From Nymphaea colorata (lineage: Eukaryota > Streptophyta > Magnoliopsida > Nymphaeales > Nymphaeaceae): a stretch of DNA of 64,000 nucleotides. Under the pieces are notes generated by a model that was not told where the DNA came from, made no database searches, and saw only the letters and a program-made list of their open reading frames with translations. Every line of letters starts with the position of its first letter. Positions within the stretch are counted from its first letter, which is position 1. Location: NCBI RefSeq assembly GCF_008831285.2, contig NC_045143.1:4969503-5033502 (forward strand), given 5' to 3'. This document shows positions 12,890 through 24,511 of this stretch, one piece after another. Made by a program: the position numbers and the translations under genes.

Positions 12890-13252
12890 GAGGGAGTCCT
12901 AGCGCCTAAAAAAAGAGTCCGAACCACCATCCTCTCCCCGTCCGGAGCCTCTCAGAGTATAGAGTTGCTTTGGGTGAAGTTATGGTTACATCCTTTTAAC
13001 TTAAAAGCAGCGCTTGCCACCAATTGAAGTGCATGAGAATAGCATACCGAACGTGATAGGCTTCTTGAGCCACCTTGCTGCATGATTGCACTATGCCCGT
13101 TAGAACTAGTCGGTGATAATTTGATAGTTCCTAACTAAACAATCAGAAGGCCAAAATATATTTCGCAGTCTGGTCAAGTTTAAGAAGCGATAATTGGCAG
13201 CTGTGGTTTGATTAACATGGACATCCCTTCTTGTTCAAGAAGAAGATGGCTG

Positions 13253-13419
13253 TAGGGGCAGAGTCAAGGGGGGGCCTGCATGGGCCTTAGCCCACTTTAA
13301 TTTTTTTTTTAATTTACATGTTCTATATAAAAATTATAAAAGATGATACTTCGGCCAGCGTTAAAGTTTAGAAACTTTAATTTGACCCTCCTTATGAAAA
13401 ATTTTTGGCTTCACCCCTG
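13253..13419 (+). mobile_element. hAT-like MITE, family B
   Basis: The left end AGGGGCAGAGTCAA and the reverse complement of the right end, AGGGGTGAAGCCAA, pair at 11 of 14 positions. Internal sequence (GGGGGGCCTGCATGGGCC, TTAATTTACATG, a TATAAAAATT block, then CAGC before the right end) follows the same order as the copy at 16346-16522. Flanking 8-mers at 13245-13252 and 13420-13427 match at 6 of 8 positions. Confidence 0.75.
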
Positions 13420-13825
13420 AATGGCCGGGTCTGGCTCTTGCAATAGAAGAGTTTTATCACCACTCTCTATCACTACGCCCCTGAATGGCCGGGCCTAACC
13501 ATATTTACCTTAGTCGGATATTATTTGGTGTCATACTCTATGAATCTTTGTGTGTGAATTCAAGCTGATGATTATATGGTAGATTGAAATTTAACAAGCT
13601 AGAGACTTGGTTCAGTTTTTTAGCTGCTTTTACTCATCTTGTAAGAGTTATCTCGCTCAGACATGAAAACCAACAAGCCAGAACAAATTAAGTGGATTAT
13701 AACATCTCAACCTTGAGAATTTGGGATGAGGGTGGGAATTTCTATTCCATGATCACTTGGCCAAAGACCTTTACAACATCATTTATGAAATTAGCTTTCA
13801 TAATCACATATAAGATTGTGGTGTT

Positions 13826-13906
13826 GATCCCAACCATGGCGGACCTAGGGGCAGGCGGCTGCAGCATTGGCGGCCGCCTGCCCCTAGGTCCGCCATGGTT
13901 GGGATC
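13826..13906. repeat. Perfect 34-bp inverted repeat with 13-nt loop
   Basis: Bases 13826-13859 are exactly the reverse complement of 13873-13906, separated by 13 bases. The arms are GC-rich, unlike the surrounding AT-rich DNA, and contain CCATGGCGGACCTAGGGG. The sequence resembles MITE ends of this region, so it may be two copies of one terminus placed head to head. If transcribed it would form a very stable hairpin. Confidence 0.95.
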
Positions 13907-13955
13907 CCGATAAAATGCATAGTTTTAGAGTAGAAAAAAATTTTGTCTGCTTAAC

Positions 13956-14121
13956 AAGCTGCGGAGCTAGAAAATTCCAGCTAAGAGGTATTAGTTATAA
14001 AGTTTTAAATTTTCAATGGGCATCAATACGTAAATGAGAAAAATTACGCTGAAGCATCAATATGCAAATGAGTCTTTGCGGTTAATTGCCCACACAGTGC
14101 CCACACCTGCCTCTGCCCGGC
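13956..14121 (-). mobile_element. hAT-like MITE, family A, degraded inverted copy
   Basis: The left boundary AAGCTGCGGAGCTA resembles the family A end. Near the right boundary AATTGCCCACAC and GTGCCCACACCTGCC correspond to the family's internal palindrome region in reverse orientation. Boundaries are approximate and no target duplication could be defined. Confidence 0.5.
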
Positions 14122-14386
14122 CATATTGTTTAATATGATCTTCGCACACACAAGACTTAATGGGCCTAGTAGTGTTTGGATAAAGCTGAACATCTCACTT
14201 TGAGCTCTTGGTTCTTATCTCCTTATTGGATGGGAAGACCACATAAGCAGATGAGTAGGCATCTCCAACACCTCATGTGCTCCAAAGGAATGGCAAAAGA
14301 GCTCTCAAACACGACAACTCTTATCATCCAAAAACTTTTTACAAGTCAAAATGAAGCATCTATATCATACCAATGAAAGCTGTAGG

Positions 14387-14390
<4 letters not shown>

Positions 14391-14425
<35 letters not shown>

Positions 14426-14550
14426 AACTACCCATACCAGTCCCATAAAATTTCTTTATTTTTACATTGGCATCTTTAAATCTTTACTCTATTAATTTAT
14501 ATGTATATAAGGTGCACTTCTAGTTATGAATATTTCTAAACTGAGTGCTC
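14391..14550 (+). mobile_element. (TA)n tract followed by a partial family A MITE remnant
   Basis: A (TA)n microsatellite at about 14391-14421 abuts GCGGAACTACCCATACCAG and TTTCTTTATTTTTACATT, which resembles the left interior of family A. The outer end is missing and the right end is unclear, so this is a fragment at best. Confidence 0.35.
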
Positions 14551-15075
14551 CTTTGCATGATACTTCATTGCTCCAAACACTTATTAACAACATATAGTCG
14601 CTCTTTATAATCTATAACTAGGAATCTTTCTACCGCAACATATAAAGTGTGATTCTTTCCACCCAAAAGATTATCAATTTAGCCCGATATAAATAAATTA
14701 AGCATATGCTCAACTAAATTTTCCCTTAACAACTGGAGTGGTTTGAAGATGGGTCGCCTTCAACCTTATTAAACGATTCTTCAGTTAACGTGAATCATTT
14801 GGAATATGGGCTTAACAGTATTCGCTTCGGTTGCTACTCTATAAAAAATATGTGAGTGCATCTTTACTAAAACAATATGGTAGTCAGCATAATTCATCTC
14901 CTTGCATTAAAAAGACAAAAAAATTCCATCATAGACATAATAACTGACCAACTTTGTTGTTGTTAATTTGTTTGATTTTGATTAACTTTTTAGATAAATA
15001 ACTAACGATCATAACAAGCATTGCTGCTGGTAAAATGTTGATAAGACACGAAAAAACAATGAGAGGAGGTCCTAC

Positions 15076-15154
15076 AATATAATAATAATAATAATAATAA
15101 TATTACTATTATTATTATAATTATAATAATATAATAATAATAATAATAATAATT
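15076..15154. repeat. (AAT)n/(ATT)n palindromic microsatellite
   Basis: Runs of AAT change to ATT and back to AAT, so the tract can fold on itself. It lies in non-coding DNA. Confidence 0.95.
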
Positions 15155-15919
15155 GTGGATAAGACGGCCAGGTGTGCAGCGGCCAATGCTGACAATGCAT
15201 GATAAATTCCTTCTTCGATGAATTGATTCCGACAAAATTAACAATATAAATGTGACCTACGTGGTTTGTTCAATGAATGCCGGCTTTCCAGCCACCAGCT
15301 GCCACCAGCTTCTGGTGGTCGGGGCGGAGGGAAGAGGGGCCCGCCAAAGTTGTGGCCCCACCTCAGCAAATTGAAAAAAAAAAATTATATCAGAAAATTT
15401 AAAAATGTATTTTTTGGATTCGGGTTTAGTTTGGTCTTACTCGAAAAAACTCGTCGAATCGTTTGGTCCGCACTTGAGAAAAATTCTTACTCCACTTCTG
15501 CTGGTGGTATTGCCTAAATCTTCCTAGTTGGCAAGATAAAGAGATGAATTTCATATTTTTTGAGGTATAATTAATTAAAAATATTCAATTTATATGATTT
15601 ATATAGTATAGTGGCGCCCTTAAAAATATGAGCATCCTTGAATCATTGCCCCTCCATTTAAATTTCTTGGCTCACTGATCGAACCTATATATGTGTGAAG
15701 CTTAGAAAATAGGAAGAAAGAGGAACGAAGGCAAGATAGATCTGCATTGAAGAATCTTTCGCCCTCGTTCTTTGGATGACATTATTGGAATGAACGGATG
15801 CATTAGTTAATTTTAAAAACATTTTTTATTTCAAAAGAGACGTTGAAGGCCAGAATTTTTTTCTCTTTTGATAGTTCTCCGTGACAAAGAAGCAGAAGGG
15901 GCATTAATTCCAAAACTTA

Positions 15920-15921
<2 letters not shown>

Positions 15922-15991
<70 letters not shown>
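15922..15991. repeat. Long (AT)n microsatellite, about 70 bp
   Basis: Uninterrupted AT dinucleotides in intergenic DNA. Confidence 0.97.
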
Positions 15992-15993
<2 letters not shown>

Positions 15994-16345
15994 TGGGTTT
16001 TTTTAAATTAAGAGAATTGACTAATATTATTGTATTTAGGGATGTTCAATTGGACATGGAACTGAGGGTGGGTATGCAAAAAAAGTTACTATGCACATTA
16101 CATTGAGAGGGATTTAATATGATTATCTATAAGAATATGTGTTTTATGAACATATTGATGCTCTTCTTTTTATGAAACATGGTGTGAGTATTTCTAACAT
16201 TTGTTTATTGGATATAAAAACAACATTTATAATCACCCCATGGCATCAGAACACTGTGTTTTTGGAATATTTGTTTTTTTAGATTGTAATGCTCTTCTTT
16301 TCAAATGTCTTTTAAATGAGATACCTGTTATGACATGGTACAGTT

Positions 16346-16522
16346 CAGAGGTGGAGCCAAAGGGGGGCTTGCAGGGGCCCTAGTTCTAACCCTCTTTTTA
16401 CTTTTTTTTTTAATTTACATGTAAATTTTAAAAAATTTACTCGTCCTATATAAAAATTTTGAAAAATGATATTTCAGCCACTGTAAAATTTTGAAACTAT
16501 AATAAATCTGGCTCCACCCCTG
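16346..16522 (+). mobile_element. hAT-like MITE, family B, well-preserved ends
   Basis: The left end CAGAGGTGGAGCCA and the reverse complement of the right end, CAGGGGTGGAGCCA, match at 13 of 14 positions. The element is 177 bp with no coding capacity. Flanking 8-mers at 16338-16345 and 16523-16530 agree at 6 of 8, fitting an old 8-bp target duplication as made by hAT transposases. Confidence 0.82.
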
Positions 16523-16809
16523 GTAGAGCTGTGACTTCCTTCATGGGGCCAAGAAAATTTTTCGCAAGGGTCTATTATATTTCTCAAAATGTTCATAAAA
16601 TATTAGTCCGCGGAGTTTGGGCCTTTGGCTCCACCCTGCTGTTATCTGATCTAATATTCTGTATAAAGCCAAAACCAGATCTGACCATAATGGTATGTCA
16701 TTCCAAATCTAAATGTGATCCAAGTTAACTCTTAGGATGAAAGCCAAATCCAAAGACTTTTCATATTGACAAACTTCAAGACCTTTGTTTATGGGTCCTA
16801 TGTAGGGCT

Positions 16810-16834
16810 ATATATATATATATATATATATATA
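16810..16834. repeat. (TA)n microsatellite
   Basis: About twelve TA dinucleotides in non-coding DNA. Confidence 0.9.
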
Positions 16835-17344
16835 CAATATTGTCCTTACTGGAATCAGGCCACAACACGTCGCGCCGACACCCTCGGAGGCTTGCGAAGT
16901 TCCAAAACTTGATGGCATGGATGATCAAGATTTTGGTTGGTAGAGCAAGAGAGAGATAAAAAAAAAAAAAAGGCTTATTAGGGTGAGTGGATAAGATGGC
17001 CACACCATGACAGAAGGAATTGGTTGGATGTGGTATGAGTCACTAAATGGCACAGTCATTAAATGGCATGGAATAGGGAAAGATTCCCTCCATGTTTCTC
17101 TCTCCATATCTTCCCATAAGATGGAAAGAAATTTATGGGCTAGCTAGTTGACAACCACATTGGGGCCTTCTTCTGCATTTATTCCTTATGGTCCCTGCAT
17201 AGGTTTCTGGAGTCACACATATCTTGGAAATTTGCATTGATCTAAGATAGATGTAAATAATCTGCTATTCATACAATACAATTCATGCCTCCAATGGGTT
17301 TGTTGGGGGTTCAACTGCTACGGAAATCTGCATTCATTTTTTTC

Positions 17345-17488
17345 GGGGTCGTTTGGCAGCGAGGATGCTTAGTGAGTGTTCAATGAATCTGCTTCAATAT
17401 TGTAGCAGATTCTTCAAGTGAACCTGTGCGAATATTTGGGTTAGATTCATTAGACACTTTCTAAGTGTTCTTAGAACCAAATGACCTC
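17345..17488. mobile_element. Possible MITE with GGGGTCGTTTGGCA-type ends
   Basis: The left end GGGGTCGTTTGGCA and the reverse complement of the right end, GAGGTCATTTGGTTC, are similar, and the interval is about 144 bp. A three-base T-rich flank on each side would suit a PIF/Harbinger insertion, but T-rich flanks are common here, so the class is weakly supported. Confidence 0.4.
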
Positions 17489-18357
17489 TTTAGGGTCAGT
17501 TGATCAGCATTGGAAGATATCAACTGCAGCTATTGCAGATTTCATCAACAAACAATCGAGTTTGATAGGATAGATGAATTGTATTGTTCCCGATTTGCAT
17601 CTACTTCTAATGAATATAAAACAATGAATTGGTAGGCGGAATCGTTCGATAAAGTTAAAACAGTGAATTGGTATTAGTAGGCAGAATTTGCTGCACATGA
17701 ACATGCCTCCCTTTTGTACTGTTATTGTTCCCATTCAGTAAGAACAGACGACAAACAATCTTTGGTTTTGGTCAGAAATTCGATTCATGAGTGTAAACAG
17801 GTTGAATAAAGACTTAATATATTGCAAATTTTTTTGCCACACAAAATCAAATTTTCTTTGTATTTAGTCGAATGGGGACATTTCTTTTACCATCACTTAA
17901 AACTAAAAAAAATCTTACCCAGATTAAGGGAAAGGAGGGTCGAAGAAATGGACAAACATTGTTCAATTTAAAAAAGGCAACCTGGAACACGATAAACTTT
18001 TAAATTTTACATAAAATTATTTTTGGGGAGCCCTCTATTTGCAAGGGCTTTCAAAATTTGCAGCTTTTATTAAAAAAAATTATAGAAAGTACAATATATA
18101 ATATGGATGACATTGGATAAGTTGGTGGTAGGTCTCTCCTTGCTGCTTCTAACCGCTCTTCGTTGAAGAAACCCTGACCACTCTTCCTCAGGAGAGCTTC
18201 TCTACTGCTTCCTGCGTCAAAGTTCATTCTGCAGGTACACTTTCTGCTACTTTGTGTCCTACAATATGTGTGATAGCAATTCAGGAATTAGCTACTGCGA
18301 TTTTTCGTGTTGATAATGTCTGGAAACAAGTGTTACACAGGCAATAATAGAGTGAAT

Positions 18358-18537
18358 CAGTGGCGGAGCCACATATATGCTAGTGTGGGCAGTTGCCCAC
18401 ACCAACTTCTCAAATTTCTTTCATTTTTACATTAAGATGGCTTAATATTACTTTGTTATACATATGTAAGTGCCCCTTCAGGTACGAAAGCCTGTGAGTC
18501 AACGCCCCTTCAGAAAACTTTTCTGGCTCCACCATTG
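18358..18537 (+). mobile_element. hAT-like MITE, family A, best-preserved copy
   Basis: This 180-bp element starts CAGTGGCGGAGCCA and ends with TGGCTCCACCATTG; the two ends pair as inverted repeats at 12 of 14 positions. Flanking 8-mers GAGTGAAT (18350-18357) and GAGTGAGT (18538-18545) match at 7 of 8, a near-intact 8-bp duplication typical of hAT insertions. Just inside the left end is the palindromic GTGTGGGCAGTTGCCCACAC. There is no open frame that could encode a transposase, so it would depend on a partner elsewhere. Confidence 0.88.
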
Positions 18538-18879
18538 GAGTGAGTATGAATCTTACCGATCATGTTTTGGGAAGAATATGGAAACTGATTGGTAATCCAG
18601 TTTGGGCCTTCAGCACACTTTGGCATCTCAATCTGATCCAGTTTTGAGCCAAATCTGAACCTGGTGGATTAGCAGGTTGCATACCAAGAACACACAAAAT
18701 TAGAGATTTTCTCGAAGCAGTTTGGTCGGAAAAGGCCGCTAAGGCGCGCTGTGGTGATCTTGATCAACATGGCTCTTGATTCTAGTGGCGCTTTGCCTTC
18801 CATTCTTAGCCAAATCTGATCAGTCTTGGTGTTGTCAAGACTGATCAGCAAAGGGGTTGTATCAATTCTCTCAAGAATG

Positions 18880-19040
18880 TTCATGCTTGGATTTCTCTTT
18901 GGACTTGTTGGACAAAGAAATGCGATCATCCCACTGCCCGAGCGAGGCCCGAAATCGTAGATGCTTAGCACAAAAGGTGAACGCCATGTGACTTGAACTA
19001 GGGACCGGCCACTGACCCGAGTCGGTCGCGCTACACTCCT
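18880..19040 (-). mobile_element. tRNA-type SINE head (candidate)
   Basis: On the minus strand, TAGCGCGACCGA (19022-19033) fits the pol III A box at 10 of 12 positions, and AGTTCAAGTC (18990-18999) fits the B box at 9 of 10, with tRNA-like spacing between them. The sequence between and after does not fold as a normal tRNA by eye, as expected for a tRNA-derived SINE. The 3' end is not defined; the low-coordinate limit is approximate. Confidence 0.5.
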
Positions 19041-19619
19041 CAGGACTTTGGCTCCATAATGAATTTTCTTCACATTTCAACAAAGAATCTCCCACTAGTC
19101 TTTGAAATACATTTGTGGGGAGTCATGCATATAAGTCTGATCTACAAGAAGGTGTAGCATGATAAATTATGTTATCCTTGTGGTTCAGTTTGATTGAAAA
19201 TGCATACAAATATGGGCCTTCATGATCTGGTTTCATGTGCAACTTGATTGCTCCAAGAAGCCTGCAATCTCCAATTCTTTTGATCAATAATTGCAACTGC
19301 TAGATTGTGTGAATAATGGCTAGGAAAAGTCTAGTTGTCCCTGTCAAGAATTTTCTTTGCCCTACTATGGATGAGGAAGCCACCAAAGCAGAGGACCCCC
19401 CCTTTGTTGCAGATTATGTTCATCATGAATGTCCAAGACTGTGCATGCCTATGCATTTCTTGTGATCCAAACAAATTATTCTGTCTTCCTCCTTCTTTGC
19501 AATAAAAAAACCCATGAAATATTGCTAACTAAAAAAATTATATATATATACAATACACCATAATTACAGAAAACATGTTTTTTTCAAAGAAACGAGAAAA
19601 ATGCGATAAATTAAATGGC

Positions 19620-20245
19620 TATTTAAAACTAAAGAACACGTTTTCTAAAAAAATGTTTGTTAAACTTGTTTTTTTCACTTTTTTTATTTTTTAATGTCTA
19701 ACAGTTTTTTTTATATTTTTTATTCGTTGCAAATCTTAGTTTCTCACTTTTTTTTAGTTTTTTTTTTAATTTTAAAAAATTTACCTTTTTTTTTGTTTCA
19801 AATTCATCATATTATATCTGAGAAAAACCCCAGAATTCCCGTTTAGAATTCCGAGATGTTATTTTTGACTATGATATATATCCATAGGAATGAAGCTATA
19901 TATATATATATATATATATAAATAAGAAAGAGCCCTCAAAAGTTTGTTAGTCAAAATTTAAGTAATGGCTGCCGTCTGGGATCTAAGATTCAAGGCTGAT
20001 CTCATATATCATCGTTAAGTGAAACAGTAGTCTTCAAAAAACACATTGTTTTCGAAAAAAATGCACAAAAACATGTTTAAAACTTGTAAAAAATACGTTT
20101 AAAAAAAAACTTTAAAAATGAAAAAAATATGTTTCTAATGTTTTTTTTTTCGCTTTTCTTCACTTTTTTCATTTCTTTCAATTTTTTAAGGCCAAACATT
20201 TTTTTCATTTTTTATTTGCTGCAAATCTGTGTTTGTGTTATTAAT
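19620..20245. repeat. Diverged direct repeat of T-rich sequence
   Basis: The segment at about 19620-19750 and that at about 20090-20245 share the same order of blocks, ending in TTTTTTAT(T)CG/TTGC followed by GCAAATCT and TGTTT or AGTTT. They are separated by a (TA)n tract near 19900-19920. Similar poly-T with ACGTTTTTT blocks recur near 27340-27660. Confidence 0.45.
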
Positions 20246-20693
20246 TTTTCATTTATTTTATTTTTTTACTTGTCTTTTGAATGTGTGTCAGATTACAGAT
20301 CCACGGTTTTTAAATCCCTGTGGATCTGGTGGTAATTCACTATTTTCTTAAGGATGATGAAAATAAGAAAGGTTAATTAAATTACACTCAAGGGCATGAA
20401 TTGCAATCATAATTACCGAAGTGCCACCATGAATAAAATGTTAATGTTCAATATATTAGTATATAAAAGATCCATAAAGTTCAAAATATCACAGATTTGA
20501 AATTTTTCATAAGGTTGTCACTATTTTGACATTGGCAGCCTTCATTTGCCCAATAATCTTTTATTTTTCCTACTTATCATCCTTCTTCATTGAAATGCTG
20601 TCAGCAATCAATTTTATGATCGGTAGGATGCCACAAAAGAGAGAGAAATTAGATATCAAAACCTGACAGATAACAGGAACCAAAAACAATACA

Positions 20694-20905
20694 TTGGGGG
20701 CGTTTGATCTACCCAGAGTTATGGAATTTCAGGATCAAAATGCTTACTTTTTAAGAAATTGGAATTGCCAAACAAACAAGCTATTTTGTTTCGGGAATTA
20801 GAAAACGGAAACATGGAATTTTGATTCCGTTTTAGTTTGAGGAGGAATTGAACTATGATTCTAGAATTTTCATGCGTGAATCAAAATTCCGAGCCAAACA
20901 AGATA
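20694..20905. mobile_element. Possible MITE, GGGGGCGTTTGATCT to GAGCCAAACAAGAT
   Basis: The left edge GGGGGCGTTTGATCT and the reverse complement of the right edge, ATCTTGTTTGGCTC, share the G(T)TTG core and enclose AT-rich sequence with inverted ATTTTGATTC segments. No clear duplication was found. Classification is tentative. Confidence 0.3.
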
Positions 20906-22488
20906 TCCAATCGCAAGACGAACTTTGAAGCACAAGTTTCGCCGCAATTCGGCTTCAAGTCGCGAGTTTGAACACTCGCAAACACAACACAAGAAAAGGT
21001 TCTCCATCTCCCGTTCAGGTAACAGATTCACGTCTGGTTCTAGGTCCATGTGAACCTTGAAATAGAAAAAGCTTTTGTAGCAGCAGAAATTTCATACCCT
21101 GCTTAAAAGAATTATCCTCATGCATGTATTTCTTCCCCTGGTAACAAGGGAATCGTCACTTACGCACAAAATATACGCAAACAACACAACGTCTAAGATT
21201 TCCAATCGCCCCGGCAACTACCTAACATCTTCATTTCAAGCACATGTGCCAAAGCCAAGGTTGAAGAAATAAGGCACATCAAAATCGAACTGAATTATTA
21301 GACCGATTGACCCGAATTGACTGATGTAAGGGTCACAAGAATCATTCCAAGTACCTTTAAAACCTTAATACTGTTTTTACAACTTCCTTTTTGTTTAAAA
21401 ATGTTATGTAACAGCACTTGCAAATACTACATCCTAAGAAATCAGAAAACCTTGTCCTATGCGACGAGCGATAATAGCGGATACCTTTTGTAACAAATAT
21501 GAGGTACAAAACAACGCAGGAGGCATAGCTAATGCTGCCAATGTTAAAATCCCAAATCAGGTCATGTGCTCCCATTTAAAAAAGGTAACAAATACGCAAT
21601 TTAAACTAATTAAAAATCAGAAAGTACCCAAGTTTCAAACCGGCACGCACGGTAACGAGAACATGTAGACATGTTTGATAGCTACACTTTTACATGTAAT
21701 TAGGGGAAGAAAATCTAAATACTCGATAGACAAAAATTGGACGATTTAGACATGGGTGCTACGTGATAGCCGATAGAGATCATGACAAGAACGATCCTTT
21801 TTTCCCTTTTAAAGCGTCTTCCGACATGTATACAAACAACAAAGTCGTAAATCGGTCATGACCGGGACGTTTCACTGCCTCTTTTTTCAAACGAATTAAT
21901 TAGCAGTTCATATTGCAGCGAGTCCAGCACCCGCGCTATGGATGTGCACCAGAGAGATGATACTGAATCCAGAGTGGCATACGCTAATCTTCAAAAAGTG
22001 CCACCAGTAATCAGCACACAAGTGACAAATGTGTAATTGAAAAGACACAGCAGCATCATGTAATTGAAGAGATACACTAGCTTAATCCAGAAACCCTAAA
22101 AGTTGTCATGAATTATGAACTGAAATTACTATAGTACAAGGATCAGATTTTTCTGCCAGCCCCTCGATCTTGGCCATGAATAGGAAAATGACAAAATGAA
22201 AAATTAAAGAAAAAACATACGGAAGACAGACAGGTATAAACTGGGGAATTTTTTTGAACATTTAGGTTTTGCTAGCATGAAGCATCTAGCTCCAACCGCC
22301 ATCTTAATATATAACAGAATGCACCAAGATGAATAACTATAACATAAGTATCCAGATATTATTAAAAAACGATGCACAAGAGACAAAGCGTCTATAATGT
22401 GGTTCAGTACATGACCAACACAGATATGGTTCCGAAAGCAAATTACTTCACGGGCATCACATTTTAAACAGAAGTATGCATTTCATTC

Positions 22489-24045
22489 TTATGCAGAAAC
22501 AGGAAGAGCCAGATGCTCAGTGATTTTCTTGTGAACATCATCCTTCTTTGCTCCCACTATCCTCTCTACTTCCTTCCCTTCCTTGAGCAACAAAAATGTT
22601 GGCATCGCTTCAATTCTCCATTCCTCTGCTACTTCCTACAAAATGAAATTTTATTTATCAGAAACCACAAGAAGATTTCAGCATAACCCCTACTGGTAAA
22701 TCTATGCATACAGAGAACCAAAAAATATGGCTGTAGAGCAGTACTAGCGAGAATGAAGAAAAAAAAAAAAGAATATTACCCTCAATTCATCGACATCGAC
22801 CTTCAAGAAGATAGCATCAACAAACTTCCTGGCCCACTCAGCAAAGAGTGGCGCCATGAATCGGCACGGTCCACACCATGAAGCAGTGAAGTCAACCACC
22901 ACCTAAGAAAAGATAAGGAGGAGATGATAAAACATTACTACATAACACTGTTAAAATTGCCGTTATATCTAAAGCTTCAGATCACTAGATGAAGGATAAG
23001 GAGAACTTGCTCAAGTGCACAAACGTAAAAACATATCCTTAAAAAATCACAAAGGCAATACGAAAGCCTCCTAACATCTTACATAATCGAACCGAGCAAT
23101 TTTTTCAAATGAAAGTTGACAAATACAAATACAAGGACGAGGCAGAACTAGAACTTGCTAATCGAATAAAATCGTGGTAGCGTCCTTGAATCTGAATTCA
23201 ATCAAAGGGATTGCTGGATTTGTTTGTGCAGCAGGCAAGAAACTGCAGCTCGTACTTTCTGGGTACAAATTTGTCCTGGTCTATCGACCATTACAGGTAC
23301 CCGCATATTGATCAATATGAATTAATTAGCCTGCAAATCGCCTTATGACCAGCCCAAAAATTATGCTCAGACAAAATTAAACTTGTCGGCCGTCTGGACG
23401 CACGTATGACCCATTTCACTTCTGCGCGTTATTCTGACCTACGTTACCACTCTCCTTGTTCGTGCGTACTATGCAGGAGTTGGCAAGAGGAAGCCCGGTG
23501 AAATTAATCTCTCAATTTTGGCCGTTGCTTCACGGCCAGTGTATATTAGAAGAGAACTCAAGCAATCTACTCTACAGATACCGAAAGGAAATGAAGAAAA
23601 AAGAGGAAATATGTTCCCACTCACCCACCACAGAACATTTAAAAATCAAAGGGAAACCAGAGAAAATGAGTCCGACTAATATCCGGGCGAGGCGAAAAAG
23701 AAAAGAAGGAAAAAAAAAGAAATAAAAACTAGCTCGACCATTAGCAGATCGTTCATCAAGAATATCCTCCTGAAACCAACCACAAACGTGAACCCACGCC
23801 ACGTGAAATCAATTCACCAACATCTCAAACACAAGAGCACACATATAACGAGAAAACATTTCCCACCGACAACCTACCGATGAAACAGAAAGCCCAACGG
23901 TATGGGAAAGAGAAAAAAACGAAAAGAAAGTGGCGATGGAGGAAAAGGGGGGACGAACCAGTTTATTGGAGGCGATGGAGGACTCGATTTGGTTCTTCCA
24001 CTCCTGGATGTTGTGGCAGGCGATCACTCCCTCTGAAGTTGCCAT
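22489..24045 (-). CDS. TRXh: Thioredoxin h, cytosolic (3 exons)
   Basis: Small disulfide oxidoreductase that reduces target proteins in the cytosol, itself recharged by NADPH-thioredoxin reductase. Exons in coding order: 23959-24045, 22780-22902 and 22489-22635, giving 118 residues, the normal length. The start is MATSEG, with no transit peptide. The active site WCGPC is at 38-42 (Cys39 and Cys42) within [14 protein letters not shown], and the conserved cis-proline is Pro82 in AMPTF. A Trp in HNIQEW near residue 16 and the C-terminal amphipathic helix also fit the h type. The variant WCGPCR rather than WCPPC points to the main h group (subgroup I). Introns are 1056 and 144 bp with GT-AG ends. 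A TATA-like element lies about 125 bp upstream. The frame is intact. Confidence 0.97.
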
Positions 24046-24169
24046 GAATCCTTCTTCCTCTTTTTCCCTTTCTCTATTCTCTAGATCGCTCAGAAACCCT
24101 AACCCCTCTTGCCGCGCTCTCCCTTTCTCTGGCTCCCGCTTCTGTCTCTCTTCAGCTCCAAGTTCCTCC

Positions 24170-24176
24170 TTAAATA
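24170..24176 (-). promoter_or_regulatory. TATA-like element of the thioredoxin gene
   Basis: On the minus strand CCCTATTTAAGG occurs about 125 bp before the ATG, upstream of a CT-rich leader. Position fits a core promoter, but the match to TATAAA is imperfect. Confidence 0.4.
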
Positions 24177-24431
24177 GGGAACCGCAAAACGAAGCGGAGA
24201 TAGTTGGTCTAACGATGACGAAAAGTACCTTCTAACATCCTGTTGAGTTTAAGAAACAAGCCCTTGGCCCATTTTTCTATATTCGTTATGGACACGTTTT
24301 TCTTTATGTGATAAGATTTTATTTTCAAATATAAATATATATTAATATATATTAATATATATATATATAATTGAATCTTTAAAAAAAATGTCGGTTAATA
24401 TTAATTCACATTTTTCCCATGACTTCATCAC

Positions 24432-24436
<5 letters not shown>

Positions 24437-24508
<72 letters not shown>
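24437..24508. repeat. Long (AT)n microsatellite, about 72 bp
   Basis: Uninterrupted AT dinucleotides about 400 bp upstream of the thioredoxin start codon. Related shorter ATAT blocks precede it at about 24330-24370. Confidence 0.97.

Positions 24509-24511
<3 letters not shown>

Larger units (their letters stand above)
6190..22488. other. 16-kb intergenic region dominated by small transposon remnants
   Basis: Between the start of the beta-galactosidase and the stop of the thioredoxin no protein-coding gene could be supported. The region is AT-rich and holds several hAT-like MITE copies, foldback structures, tandem repeats, a SINE-like head and (TA)n or (AAT)n microsatellites, listed separately. 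The first 200 bases or so above 6189 should hold the beta-galactosidase promoter and 5' UTR. A weak TATA-like TTTAAAAA on the minus strand near 6341-6348 is the only core element I saw there. Open frames of 60-135 codons occur on both strands but none shows transposase, reverse transcriptase or other domain motifs. Confidence 0.7.

Noticed and set aside
18669-19073. 134-codon minus-strand open frame
   Set aside because: No recognisable domain. Its upper half coincides with A-box and B-box motifs of a tRNA-type SINE head, which explains it better.
6190-22488. Search for a transposase or reverse transcriptase gene among the MITE copies
   Set aside because: No open frame carries a recognisable transposase, RNase H, integrase or reverse transcriptase motif, so only non-autonomous elements are called.
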